The position numbers were made by a program, and so were the translations under genes. A stretch of DNA of 64,000 nt from Moritella sp. (GTDB lineage: Bacteria > Pseudomonadota > Gammaproteobacteria > Enterobacterales > Moritellaceae), in the NCBI RefSeq assembly GCF_013215705.1, contig NZ_JABSQR010000015.1, positions 16,826 to 80,825 of the forward strand, written 5' to 3'. The notes under the pieces are model-generated. The model was not told the DNA's origin. It saw nothing but the letters and a program-made list of their open reading frames with translations, and did no database searches. Positions 8,895-18,836 of this stretch are shown here, one piece after another. Every line of letters starts with the position of its first letter. The first letter of the stretch is position 1.

Positions 8895-9902
8895 CTATCT
8901 TGCTTCAGATTTTGAATCAAATTTTTCTGACCAGGTACGCAGTACATCTTTACGCGCATTGGCCATTTTACTAAAGTCCATATCTACCATCGCGTCTTGT
9001 ACATTGGGATAGTTCGCCACGGCTTTACTGACGTCTTTGTGGCCGACTAATGCATAAGATTCATTATATAATTGATTGGCTTGTTTTGAGATTGACCAAT
9101 CGACCACCCGCTTAGCTGCTGTTGATGGTTGAACGAGGCCAACGGCTTCTGATTCCCAACCAATGCCGCCGGCAGGTAAGATCACGTCAAGTGGCGCGCC
9201 TTGGGTTTTTAATTTCGCGCCACGTAATGCCATCGATATGCCGATCGCCACTTCCCCCATACCTGCTTGTACACAAGGCTTCGAGCCTGAATGGGTGTAA
9301 TGGGCAATATTGTCATTCAGCTTGGTCATGTAACTCCAACCTTTATCTTCACCCATGGTTTGTAACCAGGCTGATACCTGCATATAACCTGTGCCCGATG
9401 ATGCTGGGTTGGGCATGGCGATATGACCTTTGTAAACCGGTTTAAGTAGGTCATCCCAGGATGTCGGTTTTGGTAGGTTGTGCTGTTTTGCTACGAATTC
9501 GTTAAAGCAGATGGCATTAAACCAAGCGTCATTACCGTACCACGCTTTGTTTTTTTCTGGATCAATCATGCTCGTCCGTAGGTTTTCAACGCCTTGTGGT
9601 GAGTAAGGTTTTAGGATCCCTGCTTTCTTAAGCAGTGCCATTGATGAGCCCGCTAGTCCCCAAATCACTTCTGCACGCGGGTTATTTTTTTCGGCAAGTA
9701 ATTTTGCGGTCATGATACCGGTTGAATCGCGCACCCATTTGATCTCGATATCTGGATTGGCTTGTTCAAAGGCGACTTTGTATTTTGCTAATACATCCGT
9801 TTCAAAGGCGGTGTACACCACCACTGCTTCTGCGGCAAATACTGGTGCAGTGAATAAGGCGCTTAAGGCTGCGATAGAACCTATCATCCAACGTTGTTTC
9901 AT
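8895..9902 (-). CDS. phnS2: Periplasmic AEP-binding protein (PhnS2-like)
   Basis: Extracytoplasmic solute-binding protein that delivers AEP to the PhnT2-PhnU2 importer. The signal peptide is clear: MKQRW, then the hydrophobic core MIGSIAALSALFTAPV and AFA before AEA. The mature part starts VVVYTAFETDVLAKYK, the pattern of type II iron/phosphonate-binding proteins. GGAG 8 nt before ATG 9902 fixes the start; the longer frame opens with a GTG that overlaps this site. The gene diverges from phnW, and a palindromic operator lies 24-39 nt upstream of the longest frame. Family membership is firm; the AEP ligand is inferred from context. Confidence 0.86.
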   Translation of the reverse strand: MKQRWMIGSIAALSALFTAPVFAAEAVVVYTAFETDVLAKYKVAFEQANPDIEIKWVRDSTGIMTAKLLAEKNNPRAEVIWGLAGSSMALLKKAGILKPYSPQGVENLRTSMIDPEKNKAWYGNDAWFNAICFNEFVAKQHNLPKPTSWDDLLKPVYKGHIAMPNPASSGTGYMQVSAWLQTMGEDKGWSYMTKLNDNIAHYTHSGSKPCVQAGMGEVAIGISMALRGAKLKTQGAPLDVILPAGGIGWESEAVGLVQPSTAAKRVVDWSISKQANQLYNESYALVGHKDVSKAVANYPNVQDAMVDMDFSKMANARKDVLRTWSEKFDSKSEAR

Positions 9903-9934
9903 TCGTGTCACTCCAAAAATTATTAACGGTTGAT

Positions 9935-9950
9935 TCTGGTCTGTACCAGA
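9935..9950. promoter_or_regulatory. Predicted PhnR operator upstream of phnS2
   Basis: TCTGGT-CTGT-ACCAGA is a perfect 6-bp inverted repeat with a 4-nt centre. It matches the HutC-type TGGTnTnnACCA pattern and lies in the divergent phnS2/phnW promoter region. Confidence 0.72.
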
Positions 9951-10145
9951 TTTGTTGAGAACGATAATAGAGTGCTTTTATGACAAAAATATGACCGATT
10001 GATGGCAGTTAGGTTAATTAAGATATTTTATTTATTTTTATGGCGCGGGGTTTTTATTGCGGTTGGCGATGAATATGAAGCTTTTATGAATTCTGCTGTT
10101 GGGCTATTTACCAAGTGAGCGTTCCACTGCTAGAGTTCTAATCAA

Positions 10146-10162
10146 ACTGGTATAGTCCAAAT
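10146..10162 (+). promoter_or_regulatory. Predicted PhnR operator upstream of phnW
   Basis: ACTGGTATAGTCCAAAT lies just before the ribosome-binding region of phnW and is repeated exactly, in reverse, before phnT2. Binding here should block phnW expression. Confidence 0.75.
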
Positions 10163-10172
10163 GGAAACAGAG

Positions 10173-11279
10173 ATGAAAAACGCATATTTATTACTAACAC
10201 CGGGTCCACTTTCTACCACAGCAAGTGTACGAGAAGCCATGCTAAAAGATTGGTGTACTTGGGATGATGAATATAACAAAGACATTGTTGACGTTATCCG
10301 CGCTAAGTTAGTGCAACTAGCAACCCCGCAAACGGGTTATACCAGTGTATTGATGCAAGGCAGTGGCACGGCATCGGTAGAAGCAACAATTGGTAGTGTT
10401 ATTCCTGTTGATGGCAAGCTACTGGTGATTGATAACGGTGCTTACGGAGCCCGCATGGCGCAAATTGCAGATTATTTAAATATTGCCTGTGAGGTGATAG
10501 CACCGGGTGAAACGGCGCAACCAAGTTTGGCCGAAGTTGAAGCCAAATTAGCGGGCGATGACAGCATTACCCATGTCGCGATCGTGCACTGCGAAACGAC
10601 CACAGGCATGTTGAATCCGATTGATGCGGTGATTAAATTAGCTAAACAACACGGTAAGATCGTGATCTTGGATGCGATGTCGAGCTTTGGTGGCATTCCA
10701 ATGGATGTGGCTGAATTAGGCGTTGATTTCCTGATCAGTTCTGCCAATAAATGTATTCAAGGCGTACCGGGTTTTGGCTTTGTGATTGCACGCAAAAGTG
10801 AACTGGAAAAATGCCAAGGGCGAGCACGTTCGTTGTCATTAGATCTGTATGAGCAATGGCATTGTATGGAAACCAATGGTGGCAAGTGGCGCTTTACCTC
10901 ACCAACCCACACTGTGCGTGCATTTTACCAAGCGTTATTAGAGCTTGAAGAAGAAGGCGGTATTGCGGCACGTCATCAACGTTATCAACAAAACCAAACT
11001 ACCTTAGTCGCGGGGATGGCAAAACTGGGTTTTGAGACCTTGTTAGATGCGTCATTACATTCGCCAATTATTACCTCGTTTTATTCACCTGTGCACGGTG
11101 ATTATCAATTCAAAGCATTTTATAACCGGCTTAAACAACAAGGTTTTGTGATTTATCCAGGTAAGGTATCCAACGCTGATTGTTTCCGTATTGGTAACAT
11201 TGGTGATGTCCATCCCAGTGATATCCAGCGTTTATTAGTGGCGATGGAAACCGCCAAATATTGGGAATTAAGTGCATAG
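10173..11279 (+). CDS. phnW: 2-aminoethylphosphonate:pyruvate aminotransferase PhnW
   Basis: PLP enzyme that transfers the amino group of AEP to pyruvate, giving phosphonoacetaldehyde and alanine, the first step of AEP catabolism. It opens with the family hallmark [18 protein letters not shown] followed by [10 protein letters not shown]. It carries LDAMSSFGG with the PLP-contacting Asp, and the Schiff-base lysine in [12 protein letters not shown]. At 368 aa its length is standard. ATG 10173 is preferred because family members begin MKNxYLLL; an ATG at 10161 would overlap the operator. The gene diverges from the importer and lies 163 nt before phnX, with small inverted repeats (for example ACTAC-GCCG-GTAGT, 11306-11319) between them. 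Confidence 0.95.
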   Translation: MKNAYLLLTPGPLSTTASVREAMLKDWCTWDDEYNKDIVDVIRAKLVQLATPQTGYTSVLMQGSGTASVEATIGSVIPVDGKLLVIDNGAYGARMAQIADYLNIACEVIAPGETAQPSLAEVEAKLAGDDSITHVAIVHCETTTGMLNPIDAVIKLAKQHGKIVILDAMSSFGGIPMDVAELGVDFLISSANKCIQGVPGFGFVIARKSELEKCQGRARSLSLDLYEQWHCMETNGGKWRFTSPTHTVRAFYQALLELEEEGGIAARHQRYQQNQTTLVAGMAKLGFETLLDASLHSPIITSFYSPVHGDYQFKAFYNRLKQQGFVIYPGKVSNADCFRIGNIGDVHPSDIQRLLVAMETAKYWELSA

Positions 11280-11442
11280 TTGAAGTGAACACTAACTTAG
11301 TGGTTACTACGCCGGTAGTAGCCGCATACATCACTGTGTTGTAGTGCTTGTCTGCATTTTACCAGTCCAATTTCAATCAAATTAATTTGCATTAAATCAT
11401 CAACACGATTATTAACACAAGCTTACTTTGGAAAATATTATT

Positions 11443-12285
11443 ATGTCTAACATCGTACAAGATCAGTCAGTAAAACTTAATCATGTTCAGTCTGTTATTT
11501 TTGATTGGGCGGGTACTATCGTGGATTTCGGTTCATTTGCCCCGACCACGATTTTTATTGCCGCCTTTAAAGCGCAGTATGATTTTACTATTAGTTTAGC
11601 GGAAGCACGTGTGCCGATGGGGCTAGGTAAATGGGATCACATTAAAGCGGTATCGGCATTACCCGACGTTGCCGCACGTTGGCAAGCCCAGTTCGGCACC
11701 GTTATTAGCACCGCTGATATTGATGCGATTTACCAAACATTTATGCCGCTACAGATCGCAAAAGTAGGTGAGCATGCCGATCCTATCCCACATGCACTCG
11801 ATGTCGTTAATGGCTTAAAACAGCAAGGGATTAAAATTGGTTCATGCTCTGGTTATCCCCGTGTGGTCATGGATAAGCTCATTCCTATCGCGGCAGCAAA
11901 AGGCTATGTGCCAGATTGTGTTGTTGCTACTGATGATGTACCAGCAGGCGGTCGTCCAGCACCTTACATGGTGCTTAAAAACGTGATTGATATGGCGGTG
12001 ACCGATGTGGGCGCGTGCATTAAAGTGGATGATTCAGTACCGGGTATTGAAGAAGGTCACAATGCTGGCATGTGGACGGTGGGTTTATTGTTATCGGGTA
12101 ACGAAGCTGGTCTAACGCTAGCGGAATACCTTGCTGCAGACGCCGCAACATTACACCAAGCGCGTGAGAAAGCCCGTGAGCGTTTCACGCCATTTCATGC
12201 CCATTACCTGATTGATACTATTGCTGACCTGCCGCAAGTGGTTGCCGATATTGACGCACGTTTAGCCGCTGGTGAACGTCCGTAA
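11443..12285 (+). CDS. phnX: Phosphonoacetaldehyde hydrolase PhnX (phosphonatase)
   Basis: HAD-superfamily enzyme that cleaves the C-P bond of phosphonoacetaldehyde to acetaldehyde and phosphate, completing AEP breakdown. The nucleophile Asp and acid/base region are in FDWAGTIVDFG. The cap domain holds the Schiff-base lysine in MGLGKWDHI, the trait that sets phosphonatases apart from other HAD enzymes. SGYPR and KVDDSVPGIEEG form HAD motifs II and IV. GGAAAA at 11430-11435 sits 8 nt before ATG 11443; the longer frame begins with an unsupported TTG. Its TAA overlaps the next ATG by one base (TAATG), so the oxidase gene is translationally coupled. Confidence 0.95.
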   Translation: MSNIVQDQSVKLNHVQSVIFDWAGTIVDFGSFAPTTIFIAAFKAQYDFTISLAEARVPMGLGKWDHIKAVSALPDVAARWQAQFGTVISTADIDAIYQTFMPLQIAKVGEHADPIPHALDVVNGLKQQGIKIGSCSGYPRVVMDKLIPIAAAKGYVPDCVVATDDVPAGGRPAPYMVLKNVIDMAVTDVGACIKVDDSVPGIEEGHNAGMWTVGLLLSGNEAGLTLAEYLAADAATLHQAREKARERFTPFHAHYLIDTIADLPQVVADIDARLAAGERP

Positions 12286-13739
12286 TGACTAAGCAGCCTG
12301 AGTTTCAACCTTTTTGGTTCCAACAAGCGATGGATCTTGAAGAGGACTACCGTAATGGTGTGCAGCCACAAGCGCTCACTGCCGATACCGTCGCCGATGT
12401 GTGTATTGTCGGTGGTGGTTACACCGGATTGTGGACCGCGATCCAACTCAAACAGCAACAACCAACACTGGATGTGATGATCATAGAGAAAAGCCTCTGT
12501 GGTAGTGGCGCATCGGGTCGTAATGGTGGTTGCATGTTAACGTGGTCGACTAAGTATTTGTCGATGCAACGTTTGTATGGCGAAGCGCAGGCGGTTGAAT
12601 TAGTCAAAGCATCAGAGCAAGCGGTAGATGAAATTGCAGCCTTTTGTTTGCAGTACAATATTGATGCGGAACTGCGTCGTGACGGCACCTTATTTACCGC
12701 CACGAATACCGCGCAAACCGGTGGGCTAGAGGCGACATTAGCGGCGTTAGATAAACATCAATTAAACAGCTGGCAGGCGTGGGAAGCGAAGAAAGTACAA
12801 CAGCATGCCGGCTCTGAATTACATCAAGCAGGACATTTCTCTCCGGTAGCCGCCAGTGTGCAACCCGGGAAATTAGTCCGTGGTTTAAAACGCGTGGCAG
12901 AGCAACTTGGGGTGCGTATTTATGAAAACACCCCGATGTTAGCCATTAATGATAATGCGGTTAAACCAACCAACAGTAATAAAGATGCTCAACATAAAGT
13001 GGTGATTAATACCCCGCAAGGGACTGTTTATGCGGCGAAAGTGGTGATGGCATTGAATGCTTGGATGTTAGAACAATTTCCACAGTTTAAAAATAAAATT
13101 GTGGTGGTCTCGTCAGATATGGCGATCACCAAGCCGATACCAGAAAAGTTAACGAAAATGGGGATAACGGATGGTAAAACCGTGCTCGATTCACGTACCT
13201 TTGTGCATTATTACCGGACAACACCTGATGGTCGGTTAATGTTAGGCAAGGGCGGTAATCACTTCTCTTATGGTAATGCAGTAAGGCCCTTATTCGATCA
13301 GCCTACACGGTATGGCAAACTACTACGTGAGTCGTTTGATAAGTTATTCCCGACGCTGGTGGATGAAGAGTTTGTCGTGACCTGGACTGGCCCATCCGAT
13401 CGTTCGGCGACGGGCCTGCCGTTTTTCGGTAAAATTGCAGACACAGGTAATATTTATTATGGCTTTGGATATTCCGGCAGTGGCGTTGCTCAGACCTGGA
13501 TCGGCGGTAAAATATTAGCATCTATGCTGCTGGGTAATAATGATAAATGGAGTCATAACGGCTTAACCACGGGGCCGAAAGGCGGCTTTCCTCCTGAGCC
13601 AGTACGTTGGTTAGGCACTATGATGGTACGTAATGCTATTCGCCGTAAAGAACGTTGCGAAGATAATGACAGCACGCCTTTCTGGTTCGACAAGCAGTTG
13701 GCTAAGCTTGCTAACGCGGCGGGTAAAGCAGATAAGTGA
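12285..13739 (+). CDS. FAD-dependent oxidoreductase of the aminophosphonate cluster (DAO family)
   Basis: Flavoprotein of the D-amino-acid oxidase/GlpO superfamily, 484 aa. The dinucleotide-binding motif is IVGGGYTGLWTA (about residues 43-54), followed by EKSLCGSGASGRNGG, a flavin-contact loop of this family. The C-terminal FAD motif is YYGFGYSGSGVAQT. Enzymes of this type recur beside phnW/phnX and are listed as putative aminophosphonate oxidoreductases. Some homologues are reported to act on N-methylated AEP, which would feed AEP into PhnW. Here it shares an operon with phnX by a 1-nt overlap. The substrate is inferred. A strong terminator follows. Confidence 0.85.
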   Translation: MTKQPEFQPFWFQQAMDLEEDYRNGVQPQALTADTVADVCIVGGGYTGLWTAIQLKQQQPTLDVMIIEKSLCGSGASGRNGGCMLTWSTKYLSMQRLYGEAQAVELVKASEQAVDEIAAFCLQYNIDAELRRDGTLFTATNTAQTGGLEATLAALDKHQLNSWQAWEAKKVQQHAGSELHQAGHFSPVAASVQPGKLVRGLKRVAEQLGVRIYENTPMLAINDNAVKPTNSNKDAQHKVVINTPQGTVYAAKVVMALNAWMLEQFPQFKNKIVVVSSDMAITKPIPEKLTKMGITDGKTVLDSRTFVHYYRTTPDGRLMLGKGGNHFSYGNAVRPLFDQPTRYGKLLRESFDKLFPTLVDEEFVVTWTGPSDRSATGLPFFGKIADTGNIYYGFGYSGSGVAQTWIGGKILASMLLGNNDKWSHNGLTTGPKGGFPPEPVRWLGTMMVRNAIRRKERCEDNDSTPFWFDKQLAKLANAAGKADK

Positions 13740-13768
13740 TCTCGCTGTTTTTCTAAATAGCGCATAAT

Positions 13769-13805
13769 AAAAAACCCAAGACGAGTAAATCGCTTGGGTT
13801 TTTTT
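13769..13805. terminator. Bidirectional rho-independent terminator
   Basis: AAAAAACCCAAG pairs with CTTGGGTTTTTT around a 12-nt loop. It separates the AEP operon from the convergent accC. Confidence 0.92.
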
Positions 13806-13848
13806 GATCTGTAATGAGCTTAACGCTTATCTAGAACTGATTTAGTTT

Positions 13849-15207
13849 CTATTTCGCGTCTAGCGCTTTTTGAGCTAATTTCTTCTCTAGATAATGGATG
13901 TTAGTGCCACCATTCTGGAAGTTTTCATCACTTAAGATCTCTAAATGCAGTGGGATATTAGTCTTAATACCATCAATCACCATTTCACTTAAGGCATTAC
14001 GCATTCTGGCTATTGCCACGTCACGGTTTTCACCGTAAGTGATTAATTTGCCGATCATGGAATCATAATGCGGTGGTACTTTATAACCGGCATAAATGTG
14101 TGATTCCCAACGTACGCCAAAACCGCCAGCAGCATGGAAACGTTTGATCAGACCTGGACTCGGTGCAAATGTTACCGGATCTTCGGCATTGATACGACAT
14201 TCAAGCGAATGACCGGTCAGACGCACTTCATCCTGAGATACCGACAGTGGCATGCCCGCGGCGATACGTAATTGCGCTTTGATCAAATCAATACCAGTGA
14301 CCATTTCGGTCACAGTATGTTCAACCTGAATTCGGGTATTCATTTCGATGAAATAGAACTCACCGTTTTCATACAAGAATTCAAAGGTACCAGCGCCACG
14401 GTAGTTGATATCAACACAGGCACGACTACAGCGTTCACCGATATGACGACGAATGTCAGCGGTGATACCGGGTGCTGGTGCTTCTTCAACTACTTTTTGA
14501 TGACGACGTTGTAGTGAACAATCACGTTCACCAAGGTAGATTGCATTACCTTGGCCATCAGCCAGTATTTGGACCTCAACATGGCGAGGATTCTCTAAGA
14601 ATTTCTCCATGTACACCATGTCGTTACCAAAAAATGTTCCGGCTTCGTTACGGGTTAATGCGATCGAGTCGAGTAATTTAGATTCTTCATGCACGACACG
14701 CATACCACGACCGCCACCGCCACCGGCAGCTTTAATAATGATCGGGTAACCAATACGTTTAGCAATATTTTTATTACGTTGCGCGTCTGTATCGAGCGGG
14801 CCATCAGAACCTGGTACGCAAGGTACACCGGCTTTTTTCATTGCCGCAATCGCAGATACTTTATCGCCCATAAGACGGATTGTTTCAGCTTTTGGACCAA
14901 TAAAAATAAAACCTGACTGCTCTACCTGTTCAGCAAAGTCCGCGTTTTCAGCTAAAAAGCCATAACCCGGGTGAATAGCAACTGCGCCGGTGATCTCAGC
15001 TGCGCTTAAGATCGCAGGTACATTTAAGTAACTGTCTGCGGCGGCAGGCTTACCGATACAAACTGTTTCATCAGCCAGTAATACATGCTTTAGTTCACGA
15101 TCGGCTGTTGAGTGTACGGCTACCGTTTTAATACCCATTTCTTTACAAGCGCGAAGAATACGTAATGCAATTTCGCCGCGATTGGCGATAACAACTTTAT
15201 CCAACAT
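13849..15207 (-). CDS. accC: Biotin carboxylase subunit of acetyl-CoA carboxylase
   Basis: ATP-grasp enzyme that carboxylates biotin on AccB, the first half-reaction of fatty-acid synthesis. It begins [20 protein letters not shown]. The glycine-rich ATP loop is in [12 protein letters not shown], and catalytic motifs include [14 protein letters not shown]. The full-length 452 aa is close to E. coli AccC. The start has a good GAGGT site. It lies 14 nt downstream of accB on the same strand, forming the usual aroQ-accB-accC operon. Confidence 0.97.
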   Translation of the reverse strand: MLDKVVIANRGEIALRILRACKEMGIKTVAVHSTADRELKHVLLADETVCIGKPAAADSYLNVPAILSAAEITGAVAIHPGYGFLAENADFAEQVEQSGFIFIGPKAETIRLMGDKVSAIAAMKKAGVPCVPGSDGPLDTDAQRNKNIAKRIGYPIIIKAAGGGGGRGMRVVHEESKLLDSIALTRNEAGTFFGNDMVYMEKFLENPRHVEVQILADGQGNAIYLGERDCSLQRRHQKVVEEAPAPGITADIRRHIGERCSRACVDINYRGAGTFEFLYENGEFYFIEMNTRIQVEHTVTEMVTGIDLIKAQLRIAAGMPLSVSQDEVRLTGHSLECRINAEDPVTFAPSPGLIKRFHAAGGFGVRWESHIYAGYKVPPHYDSMIGKLITYGENRDVAIARMRNALSEMVIDGIKTNIPLHLEILSDENFQNGGTNIHYLEKKLAQKALDAK

Positions 15208-15221
15208 TGGAAACCTCGTAG

Positions 15222-15671
15222 TTATTCAATGATGAAAAGTGGTTCATCAAACTCAATAGCTTGACCGTCTGTCGCTAGGATAGCTTTAACTACGCCAGCT
15301 TTATCGGATTCGATTTGATTCATCATCTTCATCGCTTCTAAGATACATAGCGTATCGCCAACATTGACAGTTTGGCCAATCGTTACAAAAGGTGCTGCGC
15401 CGGGCGATGCGGCATCATAGAAAGTGCCAACCATAGGCGCGAGCACCTGATGGCCTGCTACTTCTGCTGGCGCGGCTTCAACTGCTGCTGGTGCGATAGG
15501 TGCTGCTACTACTGGTGCCGCAATCGGTGCTGGTGCATATTGTACTTGTGGTGCTACGCTGCTAAAGCGATTGATGCGTACCGATTCTTCGCCTTCAGAA
15601 ATCTCTAATTCTGCAATGCCAGACTCTTCAACAAGTTCAATCAGTTTTTTAATTTTACGGATATCCATCAT
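15222..15671 (-). CDS. accB: Biotin carboxyl carrier protein of acetyl-CoA carboxylase
   Basis: Carrier subunit whose biotin shuttles carboxyl groups between AccC and the carboxyltransferase. An N-terminal helix ([17 protein letters not shown]) leads into an Ala/Pro/Val-rich flexible linker (about residues 38-72). The biotinyl domain carries EAMKMM, with the modified lysine near residue 115. There are two adjacent ATGs (15671, 15668); GAGATT precedes the first. aroQ ends 10 nt upstream and accC starts 14 nt downstream. Confidence 0.97.
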   Translation of the reverse strand: MMDIRKIKKLIELVEESGIAELEISEGEESVRINRFSSVAPQVQYAPAPIAAPVVAAPIAPAAVEAAPAEVAGHQVLAPMVGTFYDAASPGAAPFVTIGQTVNVGDTLCILEAMKMMNQIESDKAGVVKAILATDGQAIEFDEPLFIIE

Positions 15672-15681
15672 AATCTCTTTA

Positions 15682-16140
15682 TTATTTGTTGTTAGTTTGC
15701 TTTAGCTGTTTGGCAGCAGAAAGCAACGCAAATTCATAACCATCAGCACCTAATCCACAAATAACGCCTTTGGCGATATCTGACAGATAAGAATGATGAC
15801 GAAATTGTTCTCGTGCGTGGACATTAGAGAGGTGTACTTCGATAAATGGGATTGAAACCCCTAATAATGCATCTCTAATGGCGACACTGGTATGCGTGTA
15901 TGCCGCAGGGTTGATAATGATAAAATCAGTATTGCCCATCGCCGCATGAATATGATCTATAAGCTCGTGCTCTGCGTTAGATTGTTCGTGGCGCAGATCA
16001 ATATCGTGCTCAGTTGCAACATCGGTTAAATGTTCTACAATGTCACCAAGTGTTTGATAGCCGTAAGTCTCAGGTTCTCTTTTACCTAAAAGATTTAGAT
16101 TCGGTCCGTTGAGTAACAATATTCTGGGTTTGTTCGACAT
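15682..16140 (-). CDS. aroQ: Type II 3-dehydroquinate dehydratase
   Basis: Shikimate-pathway enzyme converting 3-dehydroquinate to 3-dehydroshikimate. The protein shows the type II signature [21 protein letters not shown] with the catalytic Tyr, then [16 protein letters not shown] and [17 protein letters not shown]. At 152 aa it matches the family. GGAAG precedes ATG 16140; the frame is open further upstream to 16191, but that extension has no family similarity. It heads the aroQ-accB-accC operon. Confidence 0.95.
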   Translation of the reverse strand: MSNKPRILLLNGPNLNLLGKREPETYGYQTLGDIVEHLTDVATEHDIDLRHEQSNAEHELIDHIHAAMGNTDFIIINPAAYTHTSVAIRDALLGVSIPFIEVHLSNVHAREQFRHHSYLSDIAKGVICGLGADGYEFALLSAAKQLKQTNNK

Positions 16141-16460
16141 ATTGCTTCCATTGTCTGGTAAAATCATACTAACTTCGTCAATAATGCTCACATTGTTAGT
16201 ATTTCTGAAAACTCCAATTATAAATGTATATATAGTATAATTGTTGCTAATTTTCTACACACTATATGATTTTCGAAGAATATAACAGCATTTAACTGGT
16301 CTTATCTGATCTTTTATTAAAGTTTACACTCTAATTTAAACCTGGCGCACATTATAAATAAGGCTGTTATCGCTTGGCGTGTTGGTGGCTTTATCGATGG
16401 TGTTGTTGATAGACTTGTCAATTAATTGAAATGGTCATTACCGCTCGCTGATACAGCAAT

Positions 16461-16496
16461 AAAAAACCGGTGTGACCAAGGCTAGGGATGACACCG
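16461..16496 (-). terminator. Predicted acs terminator
   Basis: On the minus strand CGGTGT and ACACCG pair across a 17-nt region and are followed by GTTTTTT. It lies 100 nt after acs and before the aroQ promoter region. The 16141-16595 gap otherwise holds AT-rich promoter DNA and the two inverted repeats listed next. Confidence 0.6.
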
Positions 16497-16508
16497 ATGA
16501 AAGGTAAT

Positions 16509-16555
16509 ATACCCAAGTTTGTCTCTGATATCGCATCTTGAAGTAACTTGGGTAT
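16509..16555. repeat. Interrupted inverted repeat, possible dispersed palindromic element
   Basis: ATACCCAAGTT (16509-16519) and AACTTGGGTAT (16545-16555) are perfect 11-bp arms around 25 nt containing GATATC. The ends resemble intergenic MITE-like repeats seen in Vibrio/Shewanella relatives. Only one copy was noticed here, so the repeat status is inferred. Confidence 0.5.
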
Positions 16556-16558
16556 AAA

Positions 16559-16576
16559 GCGATAACAGGTTATCGC
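16559..16576. terminator. Short hairpin after acs
   Basis: GCGATAA-CAGG-TTATCGC is a perfect 7-bp hairpin 20 nt beyond the acs stop. On the minus strand it is followed by TTTAT. It may act in tandem with the stronger hairpin at 16461-16496. Confidence 0.45.
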
Positions 16577-16595
16577 CCTACTATCGTGTGATGGT

Positions 16596-18542
16596 TTAGG
16601 CTCCTTGTTTTTCAGCAATTAAAGTATCAACCACGCTTGGGTCTGCTAGCGTGGATGTATCCCCTAACGAATCCGTGTCATTGGTTGCTACTTTACGCAG
16701 GATACGACGCATGATCTTACCTGAGCGGGTTTTTGGTAGTGCCTGTGTCCAATGTAAGGTATCCGGTGTGGCAATCGCTCCAATTTCATTGCGAACCCAT
16801 TGTTTGACTTCGGCTATTAATGCGTCATCGGCTTTTTCTCCGGCATTCAATGTTACGTACGCATAAATACCTTGGCCTTTAATCTCGTGCGGTACACCGA
16901 CGACCGCGGCTTCGGCAATTTTGCGGTGTGACACTAATGCACTTTCAATTTCTGCGGTACCCATACGGTGACCCGATACATTAAGCACATCATCGACACG
17001 ACCGGTGATCCAGTAATAACCGTCGGCATCACGTTTAGCACCATCGCCAGTGCAGTACATGTTCGGGAATGTGGAGAAATAAGCTTCTTCAAAGCGGCTT
17101 TCATCGCCATAAATACCACGCATTTGTCCAGGCCAAGAATCTAGAATAACCAAGTTACCTTCATTTTCGCCTTCTAATAAGTTACCTTCATTATCGACCA
17201 AGGCAGGGCTGATACCAAAGAATGGACGGGTTGCAGAGCCCGGTTTCAGTGCCGTTGCGCCTGGCAGAGGGGTAATTAAGATCCCGCCAGTTTCGGTTTG
17301 CCACCAGGTATCGACAATCGGTGTAGATGAATTGCCGATAGTGTTGTAATACCATTGCCATGCTTCAGGGTTGATTGGTTCGCCTACCGAACCCATTAAG
17401 CGCAGTGAAGTACGTTTAGTGCCAGTGATCGCATCATTGCCTTTGGCCATTAATGCACGGATGGCTGTTGGTGCCGTATAAAGGGTGGTGACCTGGTGCT
17501 TATCAACCACTTGGCTCATACGTGCGGTGTCTGGATAATTTGGTACCCCTTCAAATAATACCGTGGTTGCGGCGTTCGCCAGTGGTCCATAGACTAAATA
17601 AGTGTGGCCGGTGATCCAACCTACATCGGCAGTACACCAAAATACGTCGCTGTCTTGATGATCAAAGACATATTTAAAGGTCATCGTGGCATACACGAGA
17701 TAACCGCCTGTGGTATGTAATACGCCTTTGGGTTTACCGGTTGAGCCGGAAGTATAAAGAATGAATAATGGATCTTCGGCATTCATCGCTTCTGGAACGC
17801 ATTCACTTGGCTGGTCTTTGACGATATCATGCCACCACAGATCACGGCCTTCATGCCATGCGATGTCGGCTTTAGTGCGGGCAAATACAATGACGTTGTT
17901 AACACTGGTCACTTGGGGTTTAGCGAGTGCGTTATCAACAGAATCTTTGAGGCGAATGATACGGCCTGCACGCACGCCTTCATCGGCGGTGATCACTAAT
18001 TTAGCGCCACAGTTATCAATACGATCGGCTAGTGCTTCTGCTGAGAAACCAGCGAATACAATAGTATGCACGGCACCAATACGAGTACAAGCCAGCATCG
18101 CGATAGCGGCTTCTGGCACCATTGGCATATACAGACAAACGACGTCGCCTTTTTTAATGCCTTGGGCTTTTAATGCATTTGAAAATTGGCAAACTTGTTC
18201 ATAAACGTCTTGATAAGTGAGTTTTTCAGAATCTTCAGGATCATCACCTTCCCAAATAATCGCGGTTTTGTTGGCATTATCTTTTAAGTGACGATCAAGA
18301 CAGTTGGCTGATACATTAAGTTTACCGTCTTGGAACCATTTAATGTCGACACTGCCAGGTTGGAAACTGGTGTTTTTAACTTGGCTATAAGGCTTGATCC
18401 AGTCAACTATTTGCCCCTGTTCACGCCAAAAGGCTTCTGGGTCGTTAATTGAATGCTTGTACATGGCTTGATAAGCACTGTCATTTAATAAACTGTTTTT
18501 CGCAAATTCTGCAGGTACCGGATATAGTTTAGTGTCGCTCAT
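16596..18542 (-). CDS. acs: Acetyl-CoA synthetase
   Basis: AMP-forming acetate:CoA ligase for acetate scavenging. The adenylation P-loop is [11 protein letters not shown], the core motif is [10 protein letters not shown], and the hinge and C-terminal catalytic segment is [15 protein letters not shown]. Its lysine is the residue regulated by acetylation in this family. The full length of 648 aa matches E. coli Acs (652 aa). It is monocistronic and divergent from the MFS gene. A CRP-like site lies 59 nt upstream, in keeping with the CRP dependence of acs in enterics. Confidence 0.97.
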   Translation of the reverse strand: MSDTKLYPVPAEFAKNSLLNDSAYQAMYKHSINDPEAFWREQGQIVDWIKPYSQVKNTSFQPGSVDIKWFQDGKLNVSANCLDRHLKDNANKTAIIWEGDDPEDSEKLTYQDVYEQVCQFSNALKAQGIKKGDVVCLYMPMVPEAAIAMLACTRIGAVHTIVFAGFSAEALADRIDNCGAKLVITADEGVRAGRIIRLKDSVDNALAKPQVTSVNNVIVFARTKADIAWHEGRDLWWHDIVKDQPSECVPEAMNAEDPLFILYTSGSTGKPKGVLHTTGGYLVYATMTFKYVFDHQDSDVFWCTADVGWITGHTYLVYGPLANAATTVLFEGVPNYPDTARMSQVVDKHQVTTLYTAPTAIRALMAKGNDAITGTKRTSLRLMGSVGEPINPEAWQWYYNTIGNSSTPIVDTWWQTETGGILITPLPGATALKPGSATRPFFGISPALVDNEGNLLEGENEGNLVILDSWPGQMRGIYGDESRFEEAYFSTFPNMYCTGDGAKRDADGYYWITGRVDDVLNVSGHRMGTAEIESALVSHRKIAEAAVVGVPHEIKGQGIYAYVTLNAGEKADDALIAEVKQWVRNEIGAIATPDTLHWTQALPKTRSGKIMRRILRKVATNDTDSLGDTSTLADPSVVDTLIAEKQGA

Positions 18543-18600
18543 TGTGCTTCCTTAATCGTATTTAATTCCTTGTCCACATCTGGATGTAAGCATGTTTTAT

Positions 18601-18616
18601 TGTGGTTTTGTTTACA
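18601..18616. promoter_or_regulatory. Possible CRP site upstream of acs
   Basis: TGTGG-TTTTGT-TTACA matches 8 of 10 consensus positions of TGTGA-N6-TCACA. It lies in the 294-nt acs/MFS divergent region. Weak on sequence alone. Confidence 0.35.
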
Positions 18617-18836
18617 TCTGCGGTGAATAAAAATGCCATGGCCGCTAATATCTAGCAATACGACTTTAGTATTAATGATAGTTTTTTGTGATGACTTTGC
18701 TTTAATCATTAATTTATATAGAAGAAATAGTGCCTAGGTCATCATAATATTTATGGAAAAATAGGGCGTCTCTATTACTAAGGGCGTAGAATATCGATAA
18801 TTATTGGACTGATATGTCATTATTTAGGGATTAAAC

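Noticed and set aside
11345..11375. A fourth PhnR operator before phnX (ACCAGTCCAA)
   Set aside because: The half-sites are wrongly spaced and oriented compared with the three good sites.
16418..16618. Minus-strand ORF of 66 codons after acs
   Set aside because: It runs through the acs terminator hairpins and inverted repeats and has no ribosome-binding site.
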